A stretch of 64,000 nt of DNA from Marmoricola endophyticus (GCF_014644415.1 NZ_BMKQ01000001.1:772569-836568); one strand, 5' to 3'; counted from the stretch's first letter, positions 24,883 through 34,817 are shown. Program-made: numbers and translations. The notes: a model not told the origin generated them from the letters alone.

Positions 24883-25245
24883 GTGACGTACGACATCGCC
24901 GTCTGGGTGCCCAGTCGACCCGGGCGCCCCTCGGACCGCGAGGCCACCGCGGACTTCGAGCGACGCGTCGAGGCCAGCGAGGAGCGCTACCTGGCACGGC
25001 GGCCTCCGGCGCCGCAGCTGGCGCGTGTCGCTGACCTGCTGGAAGCACGGTTCGACGGGCCCGAGCCGCCGTGGGAAGAGCTGCGCGGTGAGCTCGACGG
25101 AGACTCCCTCTACGTGACGATCGGTGGTCTGGGCGGTCACGAGGGCCCTGAGGTCGAGCGCTACCTCTCCCAGATCGCCGCGGACGTCGGCGTCGTCGTC
25201 TACAGCCCGCTGGGCGAGTCGGTGGTCGCCGCACCGCTGACCTGA
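24883..25245 (+). CDS. Hypothetical protein, 120 aa
   Basis: Small acidic soluble protein beginning MTYDIAVWVP and ending in beta-rich segments (DSLYVTIGG, VGVVVYSPLG). The opening resembles a loose group of actinobacterial proteins sometimes grouped with polymorphic-toxin immunity proteins, but no family can be assigned. CATACT lies 6 nt before the GTG. It starts 15 nt after the photolyase stop, so it may also be read from that transcript. A strong hairpin terminator follows. Confidence 0.65.
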   Translation: MTYDIAVWVPSRPGRPSDREATADFERRVEASEERYLARRPPAPQLARVADLLEARFDGPEPPWEELRGELDGDSLYVTIGGLGGHEGPEVERYLSQIAADVGVVVYSPLGESVVAAPLT

Positions 25246-25263
25246 TCCTGCCCACGACGAACC

Positions 25264-25299
25264 AGCACTTCCCACGACGTACCCCTCGTGGGGAGTGCT
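25264..25299. terminator. Bidirectional hairpin terminator
   Basis: AGCACTTCCCACGA and TCGTGGGGAGTGCT form a 14-bp stem (one G-T wobble) with an 8-nt loop. It lies between the convergent 120-aa hypothetical gene and the DUF3037 gene. No long T tract follows, as is common in actinobacteria. Confidence 0.7.
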
Positions 25300-25342
25300 G
25301 TTCCACCGTGGGAGGCGGACGTCGTCGTCCGGTTTGTCGCGG

Positions 25343-25738
25343 TCATTCCTGCATACCGTGGGGAAGCCGCACCAGCCGCGCCAGCAGGTCGGCGAGGGTG
25401 GCGGCGGGGTCGGCGGTGAGGCCGCCGTGGACCGGGCCGGGCTGGAGGACGGTGGACCGCGGCGCCTTGAGGAAGCCGAACCGGGTGCCGAGGTCGTCGG
25501 CGGCGACGCCGCCGAGGGCCGCGTCGCCCCGGCACACGCCGGCGACGAACTCCAGGCCCGCGCAGACCGTGTCGACGTCGAGCGAGGGTGCGAACGACGC
25601 CAGCCGCTCGCGCGAGACGTCCCAGGCGACGTCGAGGAAGTCGGCGCGCTGGCAGTAGACGACCACCCCGACGTTGAGGAACTCCTCGCGCTCGACGCGC
25701 GGCACGCAGCGCAGGACGGCGTACTGGTACGGGTTCAC
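25343..25738 (-). CDS. DUF3037 domain protein, partner of HipA-like kinase
   Basis: Protein of 131 aa. It starts NPYQYAVLRCVPRVEREEFL followed by NVGVVVYC, the hallmark of DUF3037 (YAV.R..P...R.E..NVGV). Function unknown. The GTG start overlaps the stop of the HipA-like gene (GTGA), giving the three-gene operon ppk2 - hipA-like - DUF3037. HipA-like and DUF3037 genes are neighbours in many genomes, so a two-protein unit is likely. Confidence 0.85.
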   Translation of the reverse strand: MNPYQYAVLRCVPRVEREEFLNVGVVVYCQRADFLDVAWDVSRERLASFAPSLDVDTVCAGLEFVAGVCRGDAALGGVAADDLGTRFGFLKAPRSTVLQPGPVHGGLTADPAATLADLLARLVRLPHGMQE

Positions 25739-26505
25739 CGCGCGCTCCCCGGCAACCACGTGCGGCCTCCGTCGCGCCGTGCGCGCAGGAAGTCGACGTA
25801 CGCCGTGCGCAGCGCCGCGGCGTCCTCGGCCCCGGGCACCGGGACCAGCCACTCGTCGGGGACGTCCGCCACCGCGGTCTCCAGCACCTCGTCGGTGACG
25901 ACCCCCGCGAGCGCGTCGTCGAGCGCCGCGGCCGAGGCCGTCCAGCGCGACAGCACGTGCGCGGAGGCGTCCCACGGCTGCACGGCGAAACGCTCCGGCG
26001 AGGTGAGGCCGCCGGCCCACCCGTGGTGGAAGTACAGCGAGGCGCCGTGGTCGATCAGCCAGGGCCGGCCGTGCCAGACGAGGAGGTTCGGGTTGCGCCA
26101 GGAGCGGTCGACGTTCGCGACGAAGGCGTCCAGCCACAGCACCCGGCCGGCCCACTCGGGGTCCACGTCGACGGACGTGTCGAACCCGAACGACCCCGGC
26201 AGGAAGTCCACGCCGAGGTTGGCGCCCAGGCTCGCCGTGAGCAGGTCCTGGACCTCCTCGTCGGCCTCGTAGCGCGCGATCGCCTCCTCCAGCTCGACGA
26301 CCACCAGCCGCGGCGTGTCCAGCCCCAGCGCACGCGCCAGCCCGGCGACCACGACCTCGGCGACCAGCACGTTCAGCCCCTGGCCGGCGCCCCGGAACTT
26401 CGCGACGTACGTCCCCAGGTCGTCGGCCTCGACGATCCCCGGCAGCGAGCCGCCCTCGCGCAGCGGCGCGACGAACCGCGTGGCGCGGACGCTCTGCAGG
26501 CTCAT
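25735..26505 (-). CDS. HipA-like Ser/Thr kinase domain protein (HipA_2)
   Basis: Protein of 256 aa with a stripped-down HipA kinase fold. A Lys in GTYVAKFRG (K36) could bind ATP. NVDRSWRNPNLL gives the catalytic Asp (D133) and the Mg-binding Asn (N140), and WLIDHGASLYF (D152) stands for the DFG. The usual HipA N-terminal subdomain and a HipB antitoxin are missing. True HipA phosphorylates glutamyl-tRNA synthetase; the target here is unknown. Translation is coupled by 4-bp overlaps to ppk2 upstream and DUF3037 downstream, which suggests a dedicated three-protein module. Confidence 0.85.
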   Translation of the reverse strand: MSLQSVRATRFVAPLREGGSLPGIVEADDLGTYVAKFRGAGQGLNVLVAEVVVAGLARALGLDTPRLVVVELEEAIARYEADEEVQDLLTASLGANLGVDFLPGSFGFDTSVDVDPEWAGRVLWLDAFVANVDRSWRNPNLLVWHGRPWLIDHGASLYFHHGWAGGLTSPERFAVQPWDASAHVLSRWTASAAALDDALAGVVTDEVLETAVADVPDEWLVPVPGAEDAAALRTAYVDFLRARRDGGRTWLPGSAR

Positions 26506-27374
26506 CCGGGCGGCGTCTCGTCGAGGAGTCGCTGCCGCTGCTCGTCGACGTCGTAGTCGGGCTCGGGCCAGGACAGGTCCATGCCCCGCAGCGTCTCGAG
26601 CAGCAGCGAGCCGATCGCCCAGTTGCGGTACCACTTGCGGTCCGACGGGACCACGTACCACGGCGCCACGCCGGTGTGGCAGCGCTCCAGCGCGATCTCG
26701 TACGCCTCGCGGTACGCCGGCCAGAGCGCCCGCTCGTCGACGTCACCGGGATTGAACTTCCACTGCTTGGTGGGGTCGTCGAGCCGGGCCAGCAGCCGCT
26801 CGCGCTGCTTGTCGGCGCTGATGTGCAGCATGCACTTGAGGATCGTGACGCCCTCGGCAGCGAGCCCGGCCTCGAAGTCGTTGATCGCGTCGTAACGGCG
26901 CTCGATCTCCTCCGCGGGCGCCAGCGAGCGGACCCGTCCGATCAGCACGTCCTCGTAGTGCGAGCGGTCGAAGACGCCGACCTTGCCCGCGGGCGGCACC
27001 TCCTTCTCGATGCGCCAGAGGAAGTCGTGGGCGCGCTCCTCGTCGGTCGGCGCCTTGAAGCTGTGGATCCGCAGCCCGTTGGGGTCGAACAGCCCGGCGG
27101 TGTGCTTGAGGACACCGCCCTTGCCGGAGGTGTCCATCCCCTGCAGCACCAGCAGGATCCGCCGACCGTCCTCGACGTACCCGCCGGCGTAGAGCCGCTC
27201 CTGCAGGTCGAACAGCTCCTCCCCCATCGCGGGGAGCGCCTTCTTGCCGTCCTTCTTCTTGCCGTCGAAGCCCGGCTTGCCGTGCGGGTCGATCGCGCGG
27301 AGGTCGACCGGACCGCCGGGCAGGCGGAGCAGGTCGGAGATCGGACCGGAGGGTTGGACTGCAGCGGCGGCCAT
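26502..27374 (-). CDS. ppk2: Polyphosphate kinase 2
   Basis: Single-domain PPK2 of 290 aa, which transfers phosphate between polyphosphate and nucleotides. The Walker A motif is GMDTSGKGG (79-87), the Walker B region VGVFDRSHYEDVL (132-144), and the lid segment LDDPTKQWKFNPGDVDER. The N-terminal stretch contains KKKDGKK, which could bind polyphosphate. First gene of an operon with a HipA-like kinase and DUF3037. TATCCT lies 6 nt before the ATG, so the mRNA is probably leaderless; it diverges from the DUF969 operon. Confidence 0.93.
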   Translation of the reverse strand: MAAAAVQPSGPISDLLRLPGGPVDLRAIDPHGKPGFDGKKKDGKKALPAMGEELFDLQERLYAGGYVEDGRRILLVLQGMDTSGKGGVLKHTAGLFDPNGLRIHSFKAPTDEERAHDFLWRIEKEVPPAGKVGVFDRSHYEDVLIGRVRSLAPAEEIERRYDAINDFEAGLAAEGVTILKCMLHISADKQRERLLARLDDPTKQWKFNPGDVDERALWPAYREAYEIALERCHTGVAPWYVVPSDRKWYRNWAIGSLLLETLRGMDLSWPEPDYDVDEQRQRLLDETPPG

Positions 27375-27391
27375 GGGGTGAGGATAGGAGG

Positions 27392-28081
27392 ATGTGGGTC
27401 CTCCTCGCCGTCGCGGTCATCGTCGTGGGGTTCGCCCTGCGCCTCAACGCTCTCGTGGTGGTGACCGTCTCGGGCATCGTCGCCGGACTGGTCGCCGGGC
27501 TCGGACCGGTGGAGATCGTCGAGGCCTTCGGCTCCGGCTTCGCCGGGTCTCGCTCGGTGACGGTGTTCATCTTCGTGCTGCCGGTGATCGGGCTGGTCGA
27601 GCGCTTCGGCCTGCAGCACCAGGCCCGGCGGCTGATCGGGCGCCTGGCCCGGCTGACCACCGGGCGGCTGCTGGCGTCGTACCTGCTGATCCGGCAGGCC
27701 ACCGCCGCCCTCGGCCTGCTGGCCGTCGGCGGCCACGCCCAGGCGGTACGCCCGATCGTGGCGCCGATGTCGGAGGCCGCCGCCGAGCGGGCCCACGGGG
27801 AGCTGACGCAGACCATGCGCGAGCGGATCCGCTCGTACGCCGCCAGCGCCGACAATGTGGGCGCGTTCTTCGGTGAGGACATCTTCGTCGCGGTCGGCTC
27901 GATCCTGCTGATCACCGGCTTCGTCGACACGACGTACGGGCTGAAGCTCGACGCCCTCGACGTCGCCGTGTGGGCGATCCCGAGCGCCGTCTGCGCGTTC
28001 GTCATCCACGGCTGGCGGATGGTGCGGCTCGACCGGCGACTGACCGCGATGGCCACCGCCGACCTGGGGGCGGGCCGATGA
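27392..28081 (+). CDS. DUF969 family transporter subunit (5-oxoproline type)
   Basis: Membrane protein of 229 aa with about six hydrophobic helices; it matches DUF969 (VFIFVLPVIGLVERFGLQ, LLASYLLIRQ, GGHAQAVRP, FFGEDIFVAVGSILL). DUF969/DUF979 pairs are thought to import 5-oxoproline, based on clustering with 5-oxoprolinase genes (recalled, not shown here). Its stop overlaps the DUF979 start (ATGA). Only GGAGG directly abutting the ATG is present as a ribosome site. It diverges from ppk2 with 17 bp between the starts. Confidence 0.85.
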   Translation: MWVLLAVAVIVVGFALRLNALVVVTVSGIVAGLVAGLGPVEIVEAFGSGFAGSRSVTVFIFVLPVIGLVERFGLQHQARRLIGRLARLTTGRLLASYLLIRQATAALGLLAVGGHAQAVRPIVAPMSEAAAERAHGELTQTMRERIRSYAASADNVGAFFGEDIFVAVGSILLITGFVDTTYGLKLDALDVAVWAIPSAVCAFVIHGWRMVRLDRRLTAMATADLGAGR

Positions 28082-29052
28082 TCACCGCGGAGTTCGTCTA
28101 CTGGCTGGTGGCCGCGTTCTTCGCCGCCGTCGCCGTCGTCCGGCTCACCGACGCAGGCGACCCGAAGCGGTACGGCAGCGCCGCGTTCTGGGCGCTGCTG
28201 GCCTTCGCCTTCGTCTACGGGACGTACGTCGCCGCCGGCACCGCCAGCGCCTTCGTCGAGGGGCTCGCGGTGCTGGCCGTGGTCGTGCTCGTCGCGCTCG
28301 GCTTCCCGAGCCGCGGGAGCGACACCACGACCGACGACGAGGCCCGCGAGAGCCTCGCGCGGCGCTACGGCAACCGGCTCTTCGTCCCGGCGCTGGTGAT
28401 CCCGCTGGTCGCCGTGATCTTCGGGTCCGCCCTCAAGCTGGTCGACGTCGGCGGGCAGCCGCTGCTGGCGGAGGGCTCGGAGACCGTGATCGGGCTCGGT
28501 GTCGCCGCGGTGGTGGCCCTGGGCGTCGGCATGGCGATGTTCCGGGTGCCGAACCCGGTCACGCCGCTGCGCGAGGGCAGCCGGTTGCTGGGGCAGATCG
28601 GGTGGGCGGCGGTCCTGCCGCAGTTCCTCGCCACGCTCGGCCTGCTGTTCACCACGGCCGGTGTCGGCACCGCCGTCGGGCGGATCACCGACGCGGTCCT
28701 GCCCGACCACGTGCTGCTGCTCAGCGTGGTCGTCTACTGCCTGGGTATGGCGGTGTTCACGATCATCATGGGCAACGCGTTCGCCGCGTTCCCCGTGATG
28801 ACGGCCGCGGTCGGCTGGCCGGTCCTCGTGCAGGCGTACGACGGCAACCCCGCGGCCGTCTTCGCGATCGGCATGCTGGCGGGGTTCTGCGGCACGCTGG
28901 TCACGCCGATGGCCGCGAACTTCAACCTCGTCCCGGCGGCGCTGCTCGAGCTCAAGGACACCTACGGCCCGATCAAGGCGCAGCTGCCCTCGGCGGCGCT
29001 GCTGTGGGTGGCCAACGTCGTGATCATGTACGCCTTCGCCTTCCCCCACTGA
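28078..29052 (+). CDS. DUF979 family transporter subunit (5-oxoproline type)
   Basis: Membrane protein of 324 aa with about nine hydrophobic segments. Typical DUF979 parts include FVPALVIPLVAVIFGSALKL, IIMGNAFAAFPVMTAAVGWP and GFCGTLVTPMAANFNLVPAA. It probably forms one permease with the preceding DUF969 protein, coupled by an ATGA overlap. The DUF2891 gene follows after 11 nt with GAGGAG as its ribosome site. Confidence 0.85.
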   Translation: MITAEFVYWLVAAFFAAVAVVRLTDAGDPKRYGSAAFWALLAFAFVYGTYVAAGTASAFVEGLAVLAVVVLVALGFPSRGSDTTTDDEARESLARRYGNRLFVPALVIPLVAVIFGSALKLVDVGGQPLLAEGSETVIGLGVAAVVALGVGMAMFRVPNPVTPLREGSRLLGQIGWAAVLPQFLATLGLLFTTAGVGTAVGRITDAVLPDHVLLLSVVVYCLGMAVFTIIMGNAFAAFPVMTAAVGWPVLVQAYDGNPAAVFAIGMLAGFCGTLVTPMAANFNLVPAALLELKDTYGPIKAQLPSAALLWVANVVIMYAFAFPH

Positions 29053-29063
29053 GGAGCCCGTCG

Positions 29064-30028
29064 ATGACCGACACCCGCGAGCAGACCTGGGCACGCACCG
29101 TGCACACGGTGCTCACCACGCCCTACCCGTACGCGACCCAGCACGTCTCGCTGTCCGCCGACGACGTCGACGTCACGCCGTCGCGGCTGCACCCCGCGTT
29201 CCACGGCAGCTTCGACTGGCACTCGTCGGTGCACATGGTCTGGTCGGGCCTCACGCTGCTGGCCGAGGGCGTCGAGGACCCTGCCCTGGAGGCGCTGCTC
29301 GAGGAGCGCCTGACGGCGTCGCACGTGGCGGCGGAGGCGGCGTACCTGCGGCAGCGACCGAGCTTCGAGCGCCCCTACGGCTGGGCGTGGGCCGCACGGC
29401 TGACCGCGACCTGCGCCGTCACCGGCCGGTGGGCCGACGAGACCGCACCCCTGCTCGACGCGGTCGCGGACCTCGCCCGCGCCTGGCTGCCCACGCTGGG
29501 CACGCCGAACCGGTCCGGCGAGCACGCGAACCTCGCGTTCGCGCTCACGCTGCTGCACTCCTCCGCGCTGGACGTCGGGCGGGCTGACCTGGCCGACCTG
29601 GTCGAGGTGACCGCGCACCGGCTCTACGTCGACGACCGCGACGCGCCGGTGGCGTACGAGCCCGGCCCGTCGGACTTCCTCTCCCCGTCGCTGACCGAGG
29701 CCGCGCTGGTGCACCGCGTGCTGGACGTCGAGGACTGGCTGGGACGGTTCCTCCCCAGGCTGGGCCTGCCGGACGACCCCCTGCTCACCGTGCCGCAGGT
29801 GAGCGACCCGACCGACGGCAAGGGTGCCCACCTGATCGGGCTGGCGCTGAGCCGATCCTGGCAGCTGCGCACGCTGGCGGACGTACTCCCCGACGAGCGG
29901 AGCGCACGCGTCCTCGCCGCCGCCGACGAGCAGGAGGCGAGCGCGCTGGCCGCCGTCGACGAGGGCGACTTCATGGCGACGCACTGGCTGGTGTCGTTCG
30001 CGCTGCTCGCTGCTGGCGGGCTGGCGCG

Positions 30029-30032
<4 letters not shown>
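29064..30032 (+). CDS. DUF2891 family protein
   Basis: Soluble protein of 322 aa with an all-helical, toroid-like look. The DUF2891 features HPAFHGSFDWHSSVHMVW (two His near an Asp-Trp), the internal His in SGEHANLAFAL and the PSDFLSPSL motif suggest a metal- or carbohydrate-binding active site, but no activity is known. DUF2891 is recurrently coupled to DUF969/DUF979, so it may process the imported compound. It overlaps malQ by GTGA. Confidence 0.85.
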
Positions 30033-31243
<1,211 letters not shown>

Positions 31244-31269
31244 CCGGTCGTACACGGCGGGCGGGTCGT

Positions 31270-31386
31270 GGTCTCGACGTCCTCCTTCGCTGGCTCTCAG
31301 TCGGGCTCGACCACCCCGGAGGCGGTCGAGCAGGAGCGCCAGCGCGATGCCCTGAGCCTGTCTCAGGGCATCGCGTCGAAACCACC
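31270..31386. repeat. Type A element with a chimeric type B hairpin
   Basis: 31270-31315 is the 46-bp element of 16469 with one change (TGGCTCTCAG). A reverse arm (GGTCGAGCAGGAGCGCC) follows, then a perfect 14-bp hairpin: CGCGATGCCCTGAG (31343-31356), loop CCTGT, CTCAGGGCATCGCG (31362-31375). The type B module here is closed into a full palindrome. The element ends GTCGAAACCACC. It lies between malQ and ligC. Confidence 0.85.
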
Positions 31387-31418
31387 ACCGCGCCACGCCC
31401 CGGACCTAGGCTCGGGCC

Positions 31419-32516
31419 ATGGATCTGCCCGTCATGCCGCCGGTCAAACCGATGCTGGCCAAGCCGAGCCCGGGGATCCCCGATCCCGCGACGCACGACG
31501 GCGGACTGCTCTTCGAGCCGAAGTGGGACGGCTTCCGCTGCCTGGTCTTCCGCGACGGCGACGAGGTGGAGCTGGCCTCGCGCAACACCAAGCCGCTGAC
31601 CCGCTACTTCCCCGAGGTCGTCGAGGCCGTCAAGGACCAGCTGCCGGAGCGCTGCGTGCTCGACGGCGAGATCCTCGTGGCGCGCGACGGCCGCCTGGAG
31701 TTCGAGGTGCTGCAGGAGCGGATCCACCCGGCGGCCTCGCGGGTCGAGATGCTCTCCCGGGAGACGCCCGCGTCGTACGTCGCCTTCGACCTGCTCGCCC
31801 TCGGCGACACCTCGTACGTCGACCGCCCGCTCGCCGAGCGCCGCGCCGCCCTCGAGGAGGCGCTGGCGGGGCTGGACGGCCCGTGCCACCTGACTCGCGT
31901 CACCACCGACCCCGAGGAGGCGCAGACCTGGTTCGAGCAGTTCGAGGGCGCCGGGCTGGACGGCGTGGTCGCCAAGCCGCTGGCCTCGACGTACCAGCCC
32001 AACGCCCGCGCGATGCTCAAGGTCAAGCACAAGCGCACGGCGGACGTCGTGGTGGCCGGCTACCGGCTGCACAAGACCTCCACGCCCGAGCGCCCGCTCC
32101 TCGGCTCCCTGCTCCTCGGCCTGTACGACGATGCGGGCTCGCTGCAGCACATCGGGGTCTCGGCCAGCTTCACGGAGGCACGGCGAGCCGAGCTGGTCGA
32201 GGAGCTGCACCCGCTGGAGTGCCCGATCTCCGAGCACCCGTGGGGTGCGTGGCAGGAGTTCCTGACCGCCAACCCCGACCGGGTGCCCGGGACGCAGAGC
32301 CGCTGGAGCGCGGGCAAGGACCTCTCGTTCACCGCGCTGCGCCCCGAGCGTGTGCTGGAGGTCGGCTACGACCACATGGAGGGCCGTCGCTTCCGGCACA
32401 CCGCGCAGTTCAAGCGCTGGCGGCCCGACCGCGACCCGGAGTCGTGCGGGTACGACCAGCTCGAGGAGCCGGTGTCGTACGACCTGGGCGCGGTGCTCGG
32501 CGGGGGCCGGGGATAG
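31419..32516 (+). CDS. ligC: ATP-dependent DNA ligase, LigC type
   Basis: Protein of 365 aa. The adenylation domain has the motif I lysine in EPKWDGFRCLV (about 28-38), motif III in CVLDGEILVARDG, motif IV in GLDGVVAKPL and motif V in LKVKHKRTADVVV, followed by an OB domain. Size and sequence match mycobacterial LigC, which acts in repair with the Prim-PolC polymerase. A Prim-PolC homologue lies 4 kb away (36516-37592), so the pair remains loosely linked. TAGGCT lies 6 nt before the ATG. Confidence 0.9.
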   Translation: MDLPVMPPVKPMLAKPSPGIPDPATHDGGLLFEPKWDGFRCLVFRDGDEVELASRNTKPLTRYFPEVVEAVKDQLPERCVLDGEILVARDGRLEFEVLQERIHPAASRVEMLSRETPASYVAFDLLALGDTSYVDRPLAERRAALEEALAGLDGPCHLTRVTTDPEEAQTWFEQFEGAGLDGVVAKPLASTYQPNARAMLKVKHKRTADVVVAGYRLHKTSTPERPLLGSLLLGLYDDAGSLQHIGVSASFTEARRAELVEELHPLECPISEHPWGAWQEFLTANPDRVPGTQSRWSAGKDLSFTALRPERVLEVGYDHMEGRRFRHTAQFKRWRPDRDPESCGYDQLEEPVSYDLGAVLGGGRG

Positions 32517-32526
32517 GTTCGGTCCC

Positions 32527-33072
32527 GTGAGCACCTACGACGTCGTCCTGCTGATCGAGACCGGGCTCTCCGAGCTCGACGTGCGCCAGGTCCGCAGCCT
32601 GCACACCGAGCTGCCCGACCCCGTCGCGTATCACGTCCTGCTCCCCGTCGACGACGCCGCCGCGCGCGTGGAGGGCGCGGTCGGCGCCCTCGGGTCGCCG
32701 GCGGAGCCGGTGACGCCGAGCGCGGTCTACCGCCCCGAGGACGTCGCCGACCTCCAGCAGGGCGTCGAGGCCGAGGCGCGCCGGGTGCTGGACGAGACCG
32801 TCGCCGCGCTGAGGGGCGCCGACGGGGTCACCGCGGACGGCGACCTGGTGACCGTCGACCCGATCGACGCTCTGGCGACGAAGGCCAACGAGGTCGAGGC
32901 GGCCGAGGTCATCGTGCTCACCTCGCCGCACGTGGTGAAGGAGTTCTTCCACGTCGACTGGGCCTCGCGCGCCGAGCGTCGCCTCGACGTGCCCGTCCTG
33001 CACCTGCTCGAGCGGGAGACCTTCGACCAGCAGGCCGAGCGCTACGGCGACGAGGGCGTCACCGGCTACTGA
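32527..33072 (+). CDS. Universal-stress-like alpha/beta protein
   Basis: Protein of 181 aa. A Rossmann-like pattern (VVLLIETGLSE, YHVLLPVDD) and a later block DALATKANEVEAAEVIVLTS to RRLDVPVLHLLE resemble the second half of UspA-type HUP proteins, but the ATP-binding G-x2-G-x9-G-S/T motif is not clear. It is therefore a weak call. The GTG start has TAGGTT 7 nt upstream. Its stop shares one base with the next gene's ATG (TGATG), so the two are co-translated. Confidence 0.55.
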   Translation: MSTYDVVLLIETGLSELDVRQVRSLHTELPDPVAYHVLLPVDDAAARVEGAVGALGSPAEPVTPSAVYRPEDVADLQQGVEAEARRVLDETVAALRGADGVTADGDLVTVDPIDALATKANEVEAAEVIVLTSPHVVKEFFHVDWASRAERRLDVPVLHLLERETFDQQAERYGDEGVTGY

Positions 33073-34121
33073 TGGGCATCTTCCGCTCGCGCCCGAGAGG
33101 AACCGGGCGGCCCGTGCCGGGCGACCCGGACGACTTCTGGGCGTGGTGGAGCGAGCGCGGGCGTGCCCTGGTCACCACCGCCGTCGGTGGGGAGCAGCCC
33201 GGCCAGGCGTTCGACGCGCTCACCACCGCGGTCCACGCCCTCCACCCCGGACTCGCGTGGGAGGTGGGTCCGGGTGAGCTCTCGGCGTACGTCCTCGCCC
33301 TCTCCCCCGAAGGCGACCCCGAGCTGCGCGCCCCGGCGCGCCGGTGGCTCCTGGCCGCGCCGGAGCCGGACCCGACCTGGTCGTTCACCGATCACCGGCC
33401 GCCCGACCCCACCCCGGGCTCGGGGACGCTGAGCATCGACGGCGGACCCGAGCTCGATCTCGGCGACGTGCTGGTCAGCGCTCGTTCCTCGGGAAGCCGG
33501 TTCGACGTCGCGGTCTTCCACCCCGCCTTCACCGGCCTCGACGAGACCGTCCGCGAACGAGTGACCTACCTCGTGCTCGACGGTGCCCTCGGCGAGAACG
33601 ACGTCGAGCTGTGGCTCGGCACGATCGAGGCGACCGACGTGCGGCCGCCGGACGGCTTCGGACTCGCGGCGCTGCGGGCCGCCGTCGACGACCGGCGCTC
33701 GGCACACGTGGACGCCGACGGCCGCCCGACGTGGACGCTGCTGCGCGGCGAGACCGCCGACGGACCACTGATCGCCTCGGCCCAGACGCCGCTGCACCCC
33801 CTCACGGCAGCACAGCTGACGCGCTACGCCGCCGTCACCCTCCCGTACCGCGAGCGCTCGCCGGACGGCTTCCCGACCGGGGCGTCGCTGGACTCCCTGC
33901 GCGAGATCGAGGACGGGCTGACCGAGGCCCTCGGCACCTCGGGCGCCGTCGTCGCGCACCAGTCCTGCGCGGGCACGAGGCTCGTGCACCTCTACCTCGA
34001 CGACGCGACGAAGGCTCTCGAGGTCGTACGACGCACGGCGTCGACGTGGGGCGAGGGTCGAGCACGGGTGGAGAGCTCCCTGGACCCCGGCTGGGACCGG
34101 GTGCGGCACCTGCGCTCCTGA
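33072..34121 (+). CDS. DUF695-like protein
   Basis: Soluble protein of 349 aa. An N-terminal part (DDFWAWWSERGRALVTTAV, then ALHPGLAWEVGPG) and a C-terminal part (TGASLDSLREIEDGLTEAL, GTRLVHLYLDDA) suggest DUF695 with a degenerate second domain. No catalytic motif is visible. It overlaps the Usp-like gene by one base, so the two gene products probably function together. Function unknown; family assignment from memory of the pattern. Confidence 0.6.
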   Translation: MGIFRSRPRGTGRPVPGDPDDFWAWWSERGRALVTTAVGGEQPGQAFDALTTAVHALHPGLAWEVGPGELSAYVLALSPEGDPELRAPARRWLLAAPEPDPTWSFTDHRPPDPTPGSGTLSIDGGPELDLGDVLVSARSSGSRFDVAVFHPAFTGLDETVRERVTYLVLDGALGENDVELWLGTIEATDVRPPDGFGLAALRAAVDDRRSAHVDADGRPTWTLLRGETADGPLIASAQTPLHPLTAAQLTRYAAVTLPYRERSPDGFPTGASLDSLREIEDGLTEALGTSGAVVAHQSCAGTRLVHLYLDDATKALEVVRRTASTWGEGRARVESSLDPGWDRVRHLRS

Positions 34122-34148
34122 CCGGGAGCTCCCGCCACCCAGTCGCCG

Positions 34149-34703
34149 TCAGCGGCTGGCGAGCAGCCCGTCCGCGACGACCTCGAGCATGGGGCGTACG
34201 ACGCTGGCGGCCAGCTCGCCCTGGTCGGCCACGGTCGCCACTCCCCCGACGAGCCGACAGACCTCGAGCGGGTCGACGTCGGCCCGGAGCGCTCCGTCGG
34301 AGTCGAGGTCGGCCAGGAAGCGGGTCATCGCCGCGGAGAGCGCCTGGCACTTGGTGCGGATCGGGGACGCCTCGTCGCCCATCGCGCAGGTGAGCTTGGC
34401 CGGGCCGCCCTTGTGCAGGCTGATCAGGCTGACGTAGTCGGTGAACCAGCCGACGAGCACCTCACGGGGTGAGCCCTCGCGGGCCAGCGCCTTGCCGACG
34501 GTGTCGTCGACCCGGTCGACCCAGCTCTGCATGACCGCGTCGAGCAGGGTCTCGCGCGTCGGGAAGTGCCGGTAGAGCGTGCCCGCGCCGACCCCGGCCT
34601 GCTTCGCGACGAGGTCGAGAGAGGCGTCGTACCCGTGGTCCCGGAAGACTTCGCGCGCGGTCTCCACGATCTTGTCGCGGTTGCGCTGGGCGTCGGCACG
34701 CAT
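34149..34703 (-). CDS. TetR-family transcriptional repressor
   Basis: Protein of 184 aa. The N-terminal HTH (about 10-50: IVETAREVFRDHGYDASLDL, then KQAGVGAGTLYRHFPTRETL) is classical TetR. The C-terminal part (VSLISLHKGGPAKLTCAMGD to SAAMTRFLADL) fits the SbtR/TetR_C group with one buried Cys. It diverges from a DHA2 efflux gene, and the promoter of that gene holds the dyad CGGAGAC-T-GTCTCCG between its -35 and -10. The protein probably represses both. Confidence 0.92.
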   Translation of the reverse strand: MRADAQRNRDKIVETAREVFRDHGYDASLDLVAKQAGVGAGTLYRHFPTRETLLDAVMQSWVDRVDDTVGKALAREGSPREVLVGWFTDYVSLISLHKGGPAKLTCAMGDEASPIRTKCQALSAAMTRFLADLDSDGALRADVDPLEVCRLVGGVATVADQGELAASVVRPMLEVVADGLLASR

Positions 34704-34717
34704 GATCCACCTCACTC

Positions 34718-34774
34718 TTGCTAAACGGAGACTGTCTCCGGTACTGTTCTGGAGGAACCGGAGAACTCCTCCGG
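34718..34774 (+). promoter_or_regulatory. Efflux-gene promoter with TetR operator in the spacer
   Basis: TTGCTA (34718-34723), 18 bp, TACTGT (34742-34747) is the best sigma-70-type promoter in the window. The spacer holds the dyad CGGAGAC-T-GTCTCCG (34726-34740), ideally placed to block RNA polymerase. A second dyad, CCGGAG-N5-CTCCGG, lies at 34758-34774 just past the expected start of transcription. Both are good operator candidates for the divergent TetR. Confidence 0.7.
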
Positions 34775-34817
34775 ATCGAGAGTACCGCTCTCCTGTCGAG
34801 AAGAACAGGACCACGCC

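Noticed and set aside
33072-34121. Toxin or immunity role for the DUF695-like protein
   Set aside because: No toxin partner, secretion signal or active-site motif is present nearby; the call was left as unknown.
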